From Theristus sp. LFF4_11 (Eukaryota > Nematoda > Chromadorea > Monhysterida > Xyalidae), in NCBI GenBank assembly GCA_030248135.1, contig JASANC010003355.1, positions 58,564-122,563 of the forward strand: a stretch of 64,000 nucleotides of DNA, in the 5' to 3' direction. A program made the position numbers and the translations under genes. This document shows positions 36,201-46,437 of the stretch, piece after piece (the first letter of the stretch is position 1; each line of letters starts with the position of its first letter). The notes below the pieces were generated by a model, which saw only the letters and a program-made list of their open reading frames with translations, did no database searches and was not told the DNA's origin.

Positions 36201-39200
36201 GCTAATTTGTTTTGTTTTTTAGACCACTGAGTGTATCTAGTACACTATTCGCAGGTTTTTTTTCACTGAAACATACATTTATTTGATAAATACCGAACAT
36301 TAACAACACGCCTCCATTGCATAGTACTGACAGTAAAACTGATTCAAAATCATTGGCAAGAAAACTATTCTACGAGGTATTAGCGTTTGTTTGTGTCGTG
36401 TTAAACGTGTCCAACTGAAATGACGTCATGTGCCGCCAAACATGCGCTTGCCGTTCACAGCAAACCAGACGTTCTGTTTAGCCGGTTTCTTCCTGTAAAC
36501 AAATGGTGAATGTCGAATCAATCACACCAAACTGACACTTTAGTGCCTGTACTTTGACAAACAGGCGTTTTTAAAGCAAATTTATCATTTTAGTCCGGAT
36601 ACGTTTGAATAAATGCACAATAGCCAAATTTAATATCAATCAACTCCCCTTGATCAGGCGAACAACTTTCGTTTTATACCGTAACTATATCTTTACTACC
36701 GTAACCCGTAGAGAACGATTTTTACCATTTTTTACCATATTTAGGCGTGAAAGTGGCATTTTTGATCCCTGTATTGTTCTAGTTGTTCAATTTAAATCAA
36801 ATTTAGTATCAATCAATTACTCTTGGCCAATCGAACAACTTTAATTTAGGTACAGTAACCATAGCTTGTCTACCGTACCCACTGAAGCACGGTATATTTA
36901 CCAATTTTCACCACTTTCAGGCCCGAAATTGGTTTTTGGTCCATGCAGTGTTAGTCTTGAACGAGTCTGGTCAAATTCGCTACCAATACCATTGATCAGA
37001 CGAACGACTTTCATTCAGATACCGTAATCACTGCTTGACTACCGTAACCAGGGTGTTTCTTCTCATGCCCAATTATTTAGGGACCAACTCAGCGTACCCG
37101 AAAACCCCCTTTTGTTGCGGTTTCAGCACCTGAGGGTTCGCCTGATCAAGGGGAGTGTATTGGTAGCAAATTTGACTAGACTCGTTCAAGTATTACACTG
37201 CATGGACCAAAAAACCAATTTCAGGCCTGAAAATGGAAAAAATTGGTAAATATACCGTGCTTCAGTGGGTACGGTAGACAAGCTATAGTTACGGTATCTA
37301 AATGAAAGTGGTTCGATTGACCAAAAATAATTGATTGATACCGAATTTGATCCAATTCGAACAACTAGAACACTACAGGAATCGAAAATGCCACTTTCAG
37401 GTTAAAAAATGGTAAAAATTCGTGCTGTATTGGTTACGGTGGTGAAAATATAATGACGGTATTTGAACGAAAGTTGTTCGATTGACCAAGAGTAATTAAT
37501 TGATACTAAATTTGATTTAATTCGAGCAACTAGAACAATACAGGGATTAAAAATGCCACTTTCACGCCTAAAAATAGTCAAAAATTGTGAAAATTGTGCT
37601 CTACGGGTTACGGTAGTAAAAATATAGTTACGGTATATAAACGAAAGTTGCTCGCCTGATCAAGAAGAGTCGATTGATATTCAATTTGACAATATTTGTT
37701 TTAGTATAACACCACACGGACCAGAAACAACCCAAAAACAGGGCCAAAAAAACAAAAATCGTGAATTTTGGGTTACTGTAGCAAAATTACGCAACGGTAT
37801 GACCTATTTTTTAAACGTGTCCAACTGAAATGACGTCATGTGCCGCCAAACATGCGCTTGCCGTTCACAGCAAACCAGACGTTCTGTTTAGCCGGTTTCT
37901 TCCCGGAAACAAATGGTGAATGTCGAATCAGTCACATCAAACCGACATTTTAGTGCCTGTACTTTAACAAACGTGCGTTTTTAAAGCAAATGACATCATT
38001 TTAGTCCGGACACGTTTGAAAAAATCCACAAAACCACTTCTTCGCAATCAGCGCAAAAATTTACCTCAGAAGCCGCTTTTGGATTTTTGTCACCGTTGCT
38101 CCGCAATTTTTCGTCATACCAGGATAAACCCTGCTGGCAAGCACAAAGAAAATTACGAACGACAAAATTGTGCTGCTGTATTGTTGCTGTGCTCAACGAT
38201 TTGTGGTGCGTTGCATAACGCTATGCTTTGGTGCGTTGCATAACGCTATACTTTGGTGCGTTGCATGACTCTGAACAAGCAGCGCACGCACTGCATGCAC
38301 TGTGACTGTGTGTGTGCGCGCATGTATGTACAGTATGCATGCGGCATATTGACCACCGGCGCATGCGACATGTCATTTTCTTTTGTGTCGTATGAATCCC
38401 TGCAACACTTTCTGAAGCTGAAATTTTACATGGTTATACACTTTTTGCTGGTCTTTCAGAATTACTTAGAAACCATACTTCACACTCGCTTATAAAGTAC
38501 CGAAAAACGCAACCTTTTTAGTTTTTTTAAAATACAGAGCATAAAACAGCAGTTTCAGATTATAGTATAATAACGAAAAATGTGCGCGAAAACAAGAGGA
38601 ATCGATTGGTTTTTGATTTTTATCGATAGCTTCAAGCAGAAGCAAGTTAAAACTGTTTTACTACAAGGGGGTCAAAAAACAGGTTTTTCTTAAATTTAGA
38701 GCATAAAAAAAGTCAAATTAAACAACAAATATGATTTTCGAACTCAGCGCATCGAGGCGGTTCGATTGGTATTAAATTCGTCAAAATTTGAAAACTTTTT
38801 TAGGATTGTGCCTAGGGTTGGCAAAATACCGTTTTTTTCAAATCGTGGTAAAAAAACCTGTATTTTTACCGGTAAAATTACGGTAATTTTACCGGAAAAA
38901 AACGAAAGCCAAAAAGTTGTAAAACCCCACATATTTTTCGTAGCCGACTTTAATTGAACCAGGATTTGTGAAAACAACTTTCAGAATGCTTTGTTCAAAA
39001 TATCGTGCACCAACAAAGAAACTAAATTATGTTTGGGCTTGAAAACCCAAAAGGTCAGCAATAAATCGAACATTATCTTTTGCTCAATCGTTTATATTCC
39101 ACCAATTGAACAGGAAAAAACACAGCGTTTTCACGGGACAGTTTTTGGTCACAATAGACGAACACAATTTGCTGAAATAACGCAATTAAATCGAAGTTAG

Positions 39201-42200
39201 AGTCAGTTCAGATTAAAAAAAGAAAACAAATCAGTGATTGTGTAAGAAAGACAATTTTGAGCGACATTTGGAATTTTTGAATTCAGCTCAGCTCGGCAGC
39301 TCCAGCCGATTCTTGCACCTCGCGTAACAGTTCTTTCAAAACATCAGTGTCAATTTCGTCATCATATTTTTCTTGGTCACAGATTTTCTCATTTTCTCAT
39401 CAAAAATGATATGAAAACTCAGGGTCCGAAATTGAAAAAAAACGGAAAAATACGAAAAAAACCGGAAAAATACAGAAACGGTCTTTTTCCCGTTTTTTTC
39501 AAGGCACCAATTTTTGCCCTGGTAAAAAAACGCGTATAAATACGTGTTTTTTTACCGGTAAAAAAAACCGGTATTTTTACCATGCCAACCCTAATTGTGC
39601 CTAAGGAGGGTCGGTATTGTGAAAAAGCCTATCTTAAAGTACTGCCACTTCCGTTTTTATTTGTATAAAAGTTTATTGTAGTGAACATTATTTTTAGTCT
39701 GTGTTTGTATAATTAATAAAAGGAAAGAAAATTGTTTGATTCGCTCTCGCGCGCGCGTGTGTAACACAACAGCCCAGACCTTTTGAAGACGCTACAATGC
39801 CTTTTTCATTTCAGTTCTGATTCCGTCTGAATAAAAAAATAAAATAATAAAAGAGTGGCATCTTCATCAACGTCATCTCTTTTTGCCGGGCCTCAAGCCG
39901 AAATGTGTTGACTTGGTTTTTGATCAATCTGTGAAGAAGGTTTGTTAACGAATTGTTTTGTGTTGGGTGGCTTGTTTTTAAGTCCGTCGGCAAGATCGAT
40001 TCACCGTAGAATAAAAATTCAGCTCAGATCCTGACCTTAGGTGTCATTCATTCATTCATTCATTCATTCATTTTATTTCGCAAGAATGCGGGATGCTCCG
40101 CTAAAACTGTTTAGACAGCATGAGATACGGAGACCCATGGAGGTGTAGCTTTCCGCGCACGCACTCAACAGCCCAGACCTTTTGCAGTTGTTCTTGTAGC
40201 AGAGGGCACTGCAGATAAAAAGAGCGCAACAAACCAGGATAATCGTGAACAATGTCCAGTACGGTCTCCGTCGTTTTCTTCTCCCAGTCGTACTGAAAAA
40301 AAACACTGCTGAGATGGATGTGACGGAATGGGATTGTTTCATCACTCGTTCCGGAACTCCTACGCTGGTTTAGGAGACGTGCTATGGTATGGGGTACTAT
40401 ACGCTAGCGGGAAGCGCCGATGATATCTAGATAGCTTCAGATTGATTGCACCGCGGTACACAAAGCCACCATACGGGTCTGTTACCCTGTCAACGGCTTC
40501 TGTATCGCCAGTCTGATTGGCTGCCACAAGGTTTTGCAAACCGGTAAAAAACGCGGTTGTTTTCCCACTTTTTTCAAGGCACCAATTTTAGGTCTGGAAA
40601 AAAACGCGTATAAAAACCCGTTTTTTACCTGGGAAAAACCGGTATTTTTTTCCACGCCAACCCTAGCTGCCACCAGCCAGCAATGACACAACGTCTGGCA
40701 GCACCATTGTCACCCTCGTGGCCTGGTGGTAGTGCGTTAGACTCCAGTCTGTGCGCTCGGGGGATCGAGCCCCGCCGAGGGGTGTATAGGCACTTGATGA
40801 CAAGAGAAAACTCGATGGGCGCCCTACTCAACGGCGTTTTGTACGCTTCTCTGGGTTAGCCGTGGCTGAAAAAACCTCGCCTAAAAATCCCAACAACAAC
40901 CAACCAACCGTGGCCAATCGAGCGCAGCCAGCGTGCGTGCCGCCCGCCGGCCGCTGCACCCAAACGAGCGTACGCCCGTCTGGACTGAACGTTGGCCAGC
41001 TGACGGCCGCGTTTGCGCTCGACTCACTCAACCGGACACAACGCGCCGATTGGAGATTGTAGTAGTAGATTGCAGCGCTGGAAAATGGCCGGTGGAAAAT
41101 GCTGAAACACTGGCGCTGAAGCTTGAATATACCGAATCGGGGGCACCAACCGCCGATTGAAGCAGAACATTCGTCCGAGTTTGCCGTGGCGGACGTCGAG
41201 GCCGACGAACACGACGCCGTCGTCGTCAGGCGACCAAATTGGCTGAAACACACAAAAAGTCTGTTTTGACGCTCTCAGTTTCTTGACAGCTTTTCATTGG
41301 TGGTCCCGTCTATCCTGGTTTCAGACATGATATCAAGTATCACAAGTGATCTGCAGTCGACCAAAACAGCTTGACTATTTTTTTTTCTGCGACTTAATGC
41401 GTTACCAGAGACGTCGAAAAGACACTAGTTTCAATCTTCATGTAACAATTCATGATAGCGAAAGTGACCCGGCCCTCTTCGGGCACTCGGATCATCGTAC
41501 GAAATTTGAATTCCCGCCTCTTGCATGCAACTGTTTACCTATCCGTTGGCGCATTGAGTCTCGGGGCCAAAATAAAACATAATAGTAGGGCACAAAAGTG
41601 CAACCGACCGAACGTACAACCAAATCGCCTGATGTCTCACCTGCGACGGCTCAACCAGCTCTGGTATGCCATTCTCCAACGCCGTCACATTCATGCTTGA
41701 CACGTCCATGACGCACATCACCGGCTGCACACTAGTCACCAACTGTTCGCCCCACGACTCGCGATACACGTATTTGGTGCCCTAAAAACACATGCCTGCT
41801 TGGTAGAGAAGATTTGGGAAGGGAAAAAATCTGACCGAAAAAACAACTGCAACGATATTTTGGTCGTGTTAACCTTATAGGCCAAGATGGAACCCAAAAA
41901 AAAACGATCTACTAGCTAGGCCACTGCACTGACCATAAACTGCAATTTCTCCGCTTGCTCGTCGGGACTCAACATCTGGAAGTTTTCATCGTAGAAGCCT
42001 TTCGGCTCGAAATGACGCGCTGCCAAATACAGAAGATGACCCTCGCCGTAAGACCAGTTGATTTTGCCCATCGTTGCTGAAAAGCACATTTCGCAATCAT
42101 TCTGTTATCGTTGTCAAATTCCGATGTCTGCGTTTCACTTGTTCTTGCATCGAATTCCAACAGTTAGGTCAATTAATTTTTTCAATAAATTCCCTCAATT

Positions 42201-44255
42201 CCAATGACCTAATTCCAAGTCTAACTGGTTGGGTCTTGGTGTGAGGTGTGATAACACGATAGGCTCAATTTGAAAACAATCAGTACGGAGTGGCCGCGTA
42301 AACATGGCAGCTTTTTTCAGGGTGCAAGGAGCGCGCGAAATTTGAATGAAAGAAAAAAGCCATTCAGAAAGCCGATTGTGTGTCAAAAGTTGACGTTTGT
42401 TTGTTTGAACTGATATATTCTTGATGCTATTCTGTTCAGTCTTTCTCCCTTGCACACACAATTGGGAATTATCTTGGCATTCTTGAAAAAGACAACTCCT
42501 GGTCTGCGACCAATGCCGCCTTGAGGGAGAATACCAGGACTGCCTCATTTATTCGGCCATGCCGTGTAAGTCCGTTGCTAGCACGTCGGTTTCTCACCGG
42601 AATGAATGATTTTGCCGTGCGTCTTCACGGAGGCCATGTCCTTGGCACAGACATTGAGCGCCTTCTCATGATCGAACACCCGAATGCACTGTTTCGTTTT
42701 GTCTCCGCCCGCTTTCTCGTCTTTCACGCTGCTTAACGAGCAGCTGTAACGGTCGCTGCGACTGTACACGTGGCTTTGCTTGCTGGATTGACAAAAAAAG
42801 TGGATATTTGGCATTTTTTTCGATTGAAAACAGTCAGAGATAATCGACAGAATTAATGAAAGGCCACTTGAAAACCTTCCAGGTGAATAACAATAGGTCG
42901 GGTTTGGTTGTCTTTATAAACGCCCGTCTGTTTGGTTGACCTCGTCACGTATTTATTCATGTGAAGGGATCAGCTAAAACGTGACAGTCCCGAGGGGGTT
43001 GTGCATGACAAACACATGTTTCAGAGCACATGACATCATTTGGTCTGACACGTTCGAATACAAGGCTTGTACGTACATCGACAACAACAACAGACGATCA
43101 AGAAAAGTAAGAGAGAAAAGAGTGAGAAAAGTGAGAACAAAAGAGTTACGGCGCATTCATGAAGCAGCATTTACTGACCGCGCAGCTATGTCTCAACACC
43201 GCTACGCGTCACTAAATACTGCTTCATGAATGCGCCTTGAGAAACGTGAGAAAAAAGAGTCAGAAAAGTGAGAAAAAAAAAGAGAAAAAAAGCAACGAGA
43301 AACAAAAAAAAACGCGCACTCGGTGTCGACGACCGGCTCGAACGAGCAGTGGATCACGTGCGCGCTGGCGTCCGTCGGTAGCGCGACCAACGCAGCGCTG
43401 TGCCGCGTGTTGCTCGTTTTCAATTGCGGGTCGTCGTTCGACCAGTAACTTGTCGCCTGAAATTGAGTTTTTTTTGGATACAGCAAGCGGAAAATGCCGC
43501 GAACGTTTTCACCATCGTGGCCTGGTCGGTAGTGCGTTTGACTATTGGCTGAGCGCTCGGGGGATCGAGCCCCGCCGAGAGGTGTATATAAGCACTTAAT
43601 GACTCAAACCTCGATGGGCGCCCTACTAAATGGCGTTCTTGTACGCTGCTCTGGGTTAGCCCTGGCTGGAAACATCGCCTAAATCCCAAAAAAACAACAA
43701 CAATGTTTGCACTCCGGCACAACGCATGATCAGACATTAACTGAACTGAATTGGTGGTAAATTCAGGGCAGATACTGTGGCGTAGACCAGCTGAACATGG
43801 ACGCCCGAAAGCCGGAACACTTCTTGTATTGCACACACTCAGAAAACACCGGGTCCCTTGTGGCTTTATTGCCCGGGATGGCTGATTTTGTGCGATTCTG
43901 CTTTCTAGGTTCGCTGATGTTTTACCCAGACTACAAGATCTGTCTGTGGTAAAAACACCTTCAGCAATTCTGCCTGGTGTCCGTCGCACTGACGAGCCAG
44001 GCGGCACCGCGCGATATGCGTTTACACCCGGCGAAACCGCAAACAGCGAACTTCTTGTACTAAAAATTGCACCACAATAACGATGCAACTAACAGCATAA
44101 ACATTGGGCTTATTCGTTTTCGCAATGCGGCCGTTTTGTGGCGTCGGGATGTTCGCGAGCTGTTCGTACGTCTCCAGCAGGTTCTGCATCGCGTCGCAGT
44201 CCGCTTCCACTGCAGTCCCACCGACCGAAAGTGTCCGAGACGATGAACTGGCCAT
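27251..44255 (-). CDS. APEH: Acylaminoacyl-peptidase (acyl-peptide hydrolase, S9C)
   Basis: Exons on - are 44255-44103, 43456-43314, 42782-42598, 42076-41934, 41781-41641, 41242-41151, 41077-40909, 40292-40235, 33497-33385, 33221-33167, 32699-32445, 31776-31588, 31400-31333, 28847-28734, 28246-28167, 27828-27619 and 27350-27251. They close in phase to about 755 residues (human 732). APEH removes N-acylated residues from peptides in the cytosol. The N-terminal two thirds form the propeller (GKINWSYGEGHLLYLA, YRESWGEQLV, DDDGVVFVG, ERCWSTDC). The catalytic domain shows PHGGPHS, NYRGSVGFGQ, the nucleophile in FGGSHGGF (Ser about 612), LRNPV and TDIPDW, the acid in GEKDLRVPP (Asp about 701) and the base in ESNHALDE (His about 732). 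The first 90 residues are weakly conserved, so exon 2's 3' edge is less certain. Intron 8 spans 6.7 kb and holds the giant palindrome. Confidence 0.95.
29560..30345 (+). repeat. Tandem satellite, about 150-base period, five to six copies
   Basis: Each unit has GTGACGATTTCGGGCGAATC, then GGCCGTGGAAATTGGCGAAA, AATTCAATGCGCTGATCACG and TTATGTGAGCAACTCTAGAT. Units diverge by several percent and drift toward the right end. The array is in APEH intron 13 and abuts a foldback element. Confidence 0.85.
30463..31293. mobile_element. Foldback element with about 135-base terminal inverted repeats
   Basis: The left arm (30463-30600) starts ATTATCTAAAAATGCGGGAG. The right arm (31153-31293) is its near-exact mirror, including GAGACTTGGCTCGACAAC. 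The 550-base centre has a short open frame on + (30710-30994) with no recognisable domain. It sits in APEH intron 13. Confidence 0.85.
31967..32053. repeat. Foldback MITE, family H (copy 2)
   Basis: An 87-base nearly perfect hairpin, GCATTCATGAAGCAGTATTT to its mirror, with AGTGATGCGTAGCTGTG in the inner arm. It is intronic in APEH. Confidence 0.8.
32217..32427 (+). mobile_element. tRNA-derived SINE, family S1 (copy 2)
   Basis: An intact-looking copy: A box GGCCTGGTGGTAGTGCG, B box GGGGGATCGAGCCCCGCC, body with ACTCGATGGGCGCCC, and an (AAC)n tail running to 32427, 18 bases from the 3' edge of APEH exon 11. It is opposite in orientation to APEH. Confidence 0.85.
32716..32812 (-). repeat. Interspersed repeat, family N (inverted copy)
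   Basis: It is the mirror of the family-N unit at 43938-44053, starting TTCGTTGTTTGCGGTTTCGC. It begins only 17 bases upstream of the start of APEH exon 11, so it contributes to the region of the polypyrimidine tract and branch site. Confidence 0.65.
32990..33126. repeat. Foldback MITE, family E (copy 2)
   Basis: Inverted ends AGGCCCGTTCATACTGACGT and mirror. The arms are longer and cleaner than at 1995-2122. It lies in APEH intron 10, 41 bases past the exon 10 donor. Confidence 0.8.
34070..35110 (+). pseudogene. Decayed RG-rich (RNA-binding-like) gene nested in APEH intron 8
   Basis: On the strand opposite APEH, codon-like sequence appears in pieces. A short frame at 34116-34205 contains LKPKCVDLVFDQSVKK next to a GTTTGT donor. 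A frame at about 34261-34530 contains RRNSFGDRPRGSHNQRGNY and ends at a TAA. The same frame then continues through that stop into an RGRGRGRGSY box. An intron with GTAAGC donor (34606) and TTATTTCAG acceptor follows, then LETGKLEQELLFFTEWDRRK, and a last frame at 34853-35110 with DPVPGEMYFAYC, weakly reminiscent of a Tudor-like edge. In-frame stops and frame changes suggest decay, although undetected introns could explain some. The parent family is not certain. Confidence 0.45.
36403..36606 (+). repeat. MITE family A (in left half of the palindrome)
   Basis: About 204 bases with inverted ends AAACGTGTCC and GGATACGTTT (one mismatch). It contains TGACGTCATGTGCCGCCAAA. It is in the same orientation as the copy at 37813-38017, so it is not part of the mirror symmetry. 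Confidence 0.85.
37813..38017 (+). repeat. MITE family A (full-length, perfect ends)
   Basis: 205 bases with perfect terminal repeats AAACGTGTCC/GGACACGTTT, extended by imperfect AAATGACGTCA/TGACATCATTT. It interrupts the right arm of the palindrome at a place where the left arm is continuous. Confidence 0.9.
38813..39593. mobile_element. Non-autonomous hAT-type element with 8-bp TSD (copy 2)
   Basis: Ends TAGGGTTGGCAAAATACCG and CGGTATTTTTACCATGCCAA, then CCCTA. The exact 8-base duplication ATTGTGCC lies at 38805-38812 and 39594-39601. The 781-base body is AT-rich with poly-A/poly-T blocks and no transposase. It interrupts the right arm of the palindrome. Confidence 0.92.
39805..39955 (+). 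repeat. Partial duplicate of the 34.07-34.21 kb gene fragment
   Basis: It matches 34072-34206 over about 140 bases, including the coding-like LKPKCVDLVFDQSVKK stretch with silent differences and the same GTTTGTTA after it. The two copies bracket the palindrome. Confidence 0.75.
40046..40075. repeat. (CATT)n microsatellite
   Basis: About seven CATT units, in APEH intron 8. Confidence 0.9.
40528..40665. mobile_element. Short hAT-type element with 8-bp TSD (copy 3)
   Basis: The right end reads GCCAACCCTA. The left end is degenerate (AAGGTTTTGCAAA). The exact duplication GCTGCCAC lies at 40520-40527 and 40666-40673. At 138 bases it is an internally deleted derivative of the elements at 23101 and 38813. 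It lies in APEH intron 7. Confidence 0.85.
40708..40908 (+). mobile_element. tRNA-derived SINE, family S1 (copy 3), abutting an APEH donor
   Basis: A complete SINE with A box GGCCTGGTGGTAGTGCG, B box GGGGGATCGAGCCCCGCC and tail CCCAACAACAACCAACCAAC. On the APEH strand the tail supplies GTTGGTTGGTTGTTG, so the donor of exon 7 (ends 40909) is the first two bases of the inserted tail. Confidence 0.85.
41385..41568. repeat. MITE family C (copy 3)
   Basis: Same ends and body as 8425-8618, with several substitutions. It lies in APEH intron 5. Confidence 0.7.
42298..42565 (+). repeat. Interspersed repeat, family B (copy 2)
   Basis: It starts AACATGGCAGCTTTTTTCAG and ends TTATTCGGCCATGCCG, in the same orientation as 5072-5320. 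It ends 33 bases from the APEH exon 3 donor. Confidence 0.75.
42905..43054 (-). repeat. MITE family A (degenerate copy)
   Basis: It retains AAACGCCCGTCTGTTTG-like and CATGACATCATTTGGTCTGA blocks and a GACACGTTC end. It is shorter and more diverged than the other copies. Confidence 0.5.
43151..43237. repeat. Foldback MITE, family H (copy 3)
   Basis: An 87-base hairpin with arms GCATTCATGAAGCAGCATTT and mirror, embedded in an AGAAAAGTGAGA-rich purine stretch. It lies in APEH intron 2. Confidence 0.8.
43511..43703 (+). mobile_element. tRNA-derived SINE, family S1 (copy 4)
   Basis: A slightly diverged copy: A box GGCCTGGTCGGTAGTGCG, B box GGGGGATCGAGCCCCGCC, and a short ACAACAACAA tail. It begins 55 bases from the APEH exon 2 acceptor. 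Confidence 0.8.
43938..44053 (+). repeat. Interspersed repeat, family N (copy 2)
   Basis: It shares TGGTGTCCGTCGCACTGACG and GGCGAAACCGCAAACAGCGA with 24432-24546. It lies 50 bases past the APEH exon 1 donor. Confidence 0.65.
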
Positions 44256-45769
44256 TCGCGAGCAGTTCCGAGATCAGTCGCACATGAATTAGTGAACTGA
44301 AAGCAAGCGGACTTGTTCATTTGCAATAAGGCAATGTGGCATGCGGCAGAAGGTTAAAATGAAATACGCTTCGACGTTTTCCTCTTTTGGAAATTGACGA
44401 AAGTGCGAATTGAAAGCATCCACTTCGAGGGAAAATAACTGCTGTTTGTTTTGTGAAGTACACGCCGACACCGCATGGCATGGTGAAATAACAGCAACTC
44501 ATGTGTTCTTTTCACACCATCGACACATTTTGAACGTTTATTCATTTGATTTCTCCAGTTCATCTTAAACACGGCAACCAAACAAAAACAGAACGTTTCA
44601 TAAACGGCTACGTTTATGATTGCGCAGAAATCCGAAGGAAACGCTTGCAAAAAATAGGAAAAAAGGAAAATCGGAGCAAATTACAAAGTGTCGAAAAATT
44701 GCGCTTGATTAATGAAAAATCAGAGAAAAGGTTGGCAATAATAGAGAACAACAAGACGAAAAGTAACAACTTTTATTTGAAAAAAAACTTCAATTTTGAA
44801 AACATTACTAACTTTAAAAATGCTACCAAGTTGCCAAGACTAGTGCAAAGTTCAGCTAATATGTACTTGTGATACTTCAATAAATTAACAAATTCTTTTG
44901 GTGAGAGCAAGAAAATTGAAAAATTCTGGAATAAAAACAGCGAGAAAACTTTTTATGACAGTGATATAGATATGTGTGCTGCTTTTTCAAAGCAAGTAGT
45001 TTTAAAACTTTCCAACGGCTCGTCAATCAACAGAAAAATCACAATCACAAAAATCACATTTCAAAAATAAACAATTTTTGTGTGATATGAGGTTGCGGAA
45101 CAAGTAAAAACGAAGCATCGAATTTGCGATTGTCTCACTTTAAATATACACAGAAAAACGATTGAACTCTGATTGCTGCTACACAACCGCAGATTGTTTC
45201 ATCTGTTGGACCAAATTAAATGAACAAGAACTATGCTATTCTAGTTAAGTATAGAGTCCCCCACAAAATATCCCGAAGGCATCAGAGAATTACTGCTAAA
45301 CTGAAGTAGAACCTGAAATTGACTGTAAATCATTCCGAATCTGAAAATTGAATGGTGACTGTAGGAAGCAATGGTGTTTAGCTAAAAGCAAAAAGTATGA
45401 ACGCCCTGCAATACGTGAACGTAGACTTCAAACACCGAAAACTCATGAACATTCACAATTTGGAATCACATGTAAAAGCTGAGGAAGCCACAACAATCGT
45501 ATTTTTGACATGACCGTGAGTTTATACACACAAAAAGCACATTTGCGGTTGATATTTGAAAAGAAAATATTGAAAAAATTCTCACTAATAAGCAATGTAA
45601 AAACGAGAAAATCTGTCATACAAATCTGTGTCGAATTCAAACATTATATAGCTTTTCATTGGCACCAAAAAAGCGCAAAACAACTCAAGTCCCACAATAA
45701 ATCATTGGCACAATTCAGATCCAAAAAAAACAAAAAGCAAAAATGCGAGAAAACAGACAAAAATTGTAC

Positions 45770-46160
45770 AAAAAGGTTCAGTTTGTTTCAGATCGTCCCT
45801 TTTTCGAGCTGCCACTTCCACCGCCGCTGAACATGCGACTGATTTTCTTTTGTATACTCAATTTCTTCTTTGTTCCGCTGCAAACAAGAAAAACAATAGT
45901 TGTACAGGGTGTTTCAGAAATAGTAGGTAGGCTAAAAAGCAGTGATAATGCCAATCAACAGAAAAAAAAACGGAACAATCCCGTACGACACCAAGCACGC
46001 AAGCACGCACTTTTTAGCGTCCACCTTTCCGTTTTTTGTCGCCGTCACTGCGGCCGCATTCGAGTTCGCGTCGAGATCCGACGATCCCGCGGAGCCGTCG
46101 GTGGCCGGGAGCACCCGGGAGCGTCGTACGTCCGAGCCTGTCCGACAAAATGAAACCAGT
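45770..46160 (-). CDS. Candidate small single-pass membrane protein (uncertain)
   Basis: Two coding-like pieces on - stand out by base composition. The first (about 46147-45949) reads SAGSSDLDANSNAAAVTATK, then KVDAKKCVLACL and a hydrophobic stretch IVPFFFLLIGIITAF. The second, after a TTGTTTGCAG acceptor (about 45885), reads KKKLSIQKKISRMFSGGGSG and ends in SSKKGRSE. Together they look like a hydrophilic N-terminus, one membrane helix and a basic serine-rich tail. I could not fix the start codon or a donor joining the pieces in phase, and I do not recognise the family. Confidence 0.3.
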
Positions 46161-46360
46161 TGAACGACACTGTACACCTCAGTGCCTCATTCCATAAGCT
46201 ATTATCGTCAGAGTAAAGAAGTCATTGGTGTCCTGAGATATGAGTTTTTTTCGCGCTGCATTCGATGGCGATTTTGAGTATCTCAGGCTATCCGATCAAC
46301 ATGAATGCTGCCTTTGAAACGCAATCTAACATAGCATAATATAGAAGCAATACTTGTTAA

Positions 46361-46437
46361 GGCGCATTCATGAAACGCGTAGCTGTGTTGAAACATAACG
46401 ACGCGATCACTAAATACTGTTTCATGAACGCCGCTTT
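46361..46437. repeat. Foldback MITE, family H (copy 4, short)
   Basis: A 77-base hairpin. The left arm GCGCATTCATGAA lacks the GCAGTATTTA segment that the right arm (ACTAAATACTGTTTCATGAA) keeps, so one arm has a deletion. Confidence 0.7.

Larger units (their letters stand above)
35204..39640. repeat. Giant nested palindrome, arms about 1.9 kb
   Basis: The left arm from 35204 (AAGATAGGCTTTTT) through 36100 and on to about 37000 is mirrored by 37100 to 39640 (AAAAAGCCTATCTT). Matched pairs include TTCGAAAATCATATTTG at about 35320 and its mirror at about 38730, TTGTGCTTGCCAGCAGGGTT at about 35886 and its mirror at about 38125, and GGTCCGTGTGGTGTTATAC at about 36078 and its mirror at about 37705. 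The inner arms carry repeated ACGGTA/TACCGT blocks. Two family-A MITEs and one hAT element are inserted later. No transposase frame was seen. All of it lies in APEH intron 8. Confidence 0.85.

Noticed and set aside
40370..40512. Minus-strand frame DPYGGFVYRGAINLKLS as an APEH exon
   Set aside because: A short stretch resembles a later APEH segment, but it is out of order, and exons 7 and 8 already join in phase around it.
43230..43310. Coding sequence in the AGAAAAGTGAGA region
   Set aside because: It is simple-sequence purine repeat next to a hairpin element, with no splice or family support.
44546..44872. 108-codon lysine/asparagine-rich frame on +
   Set aside because: It begins without ATG in very AT-rich DNA, where such frames are expected by chance. 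No family resemblance.
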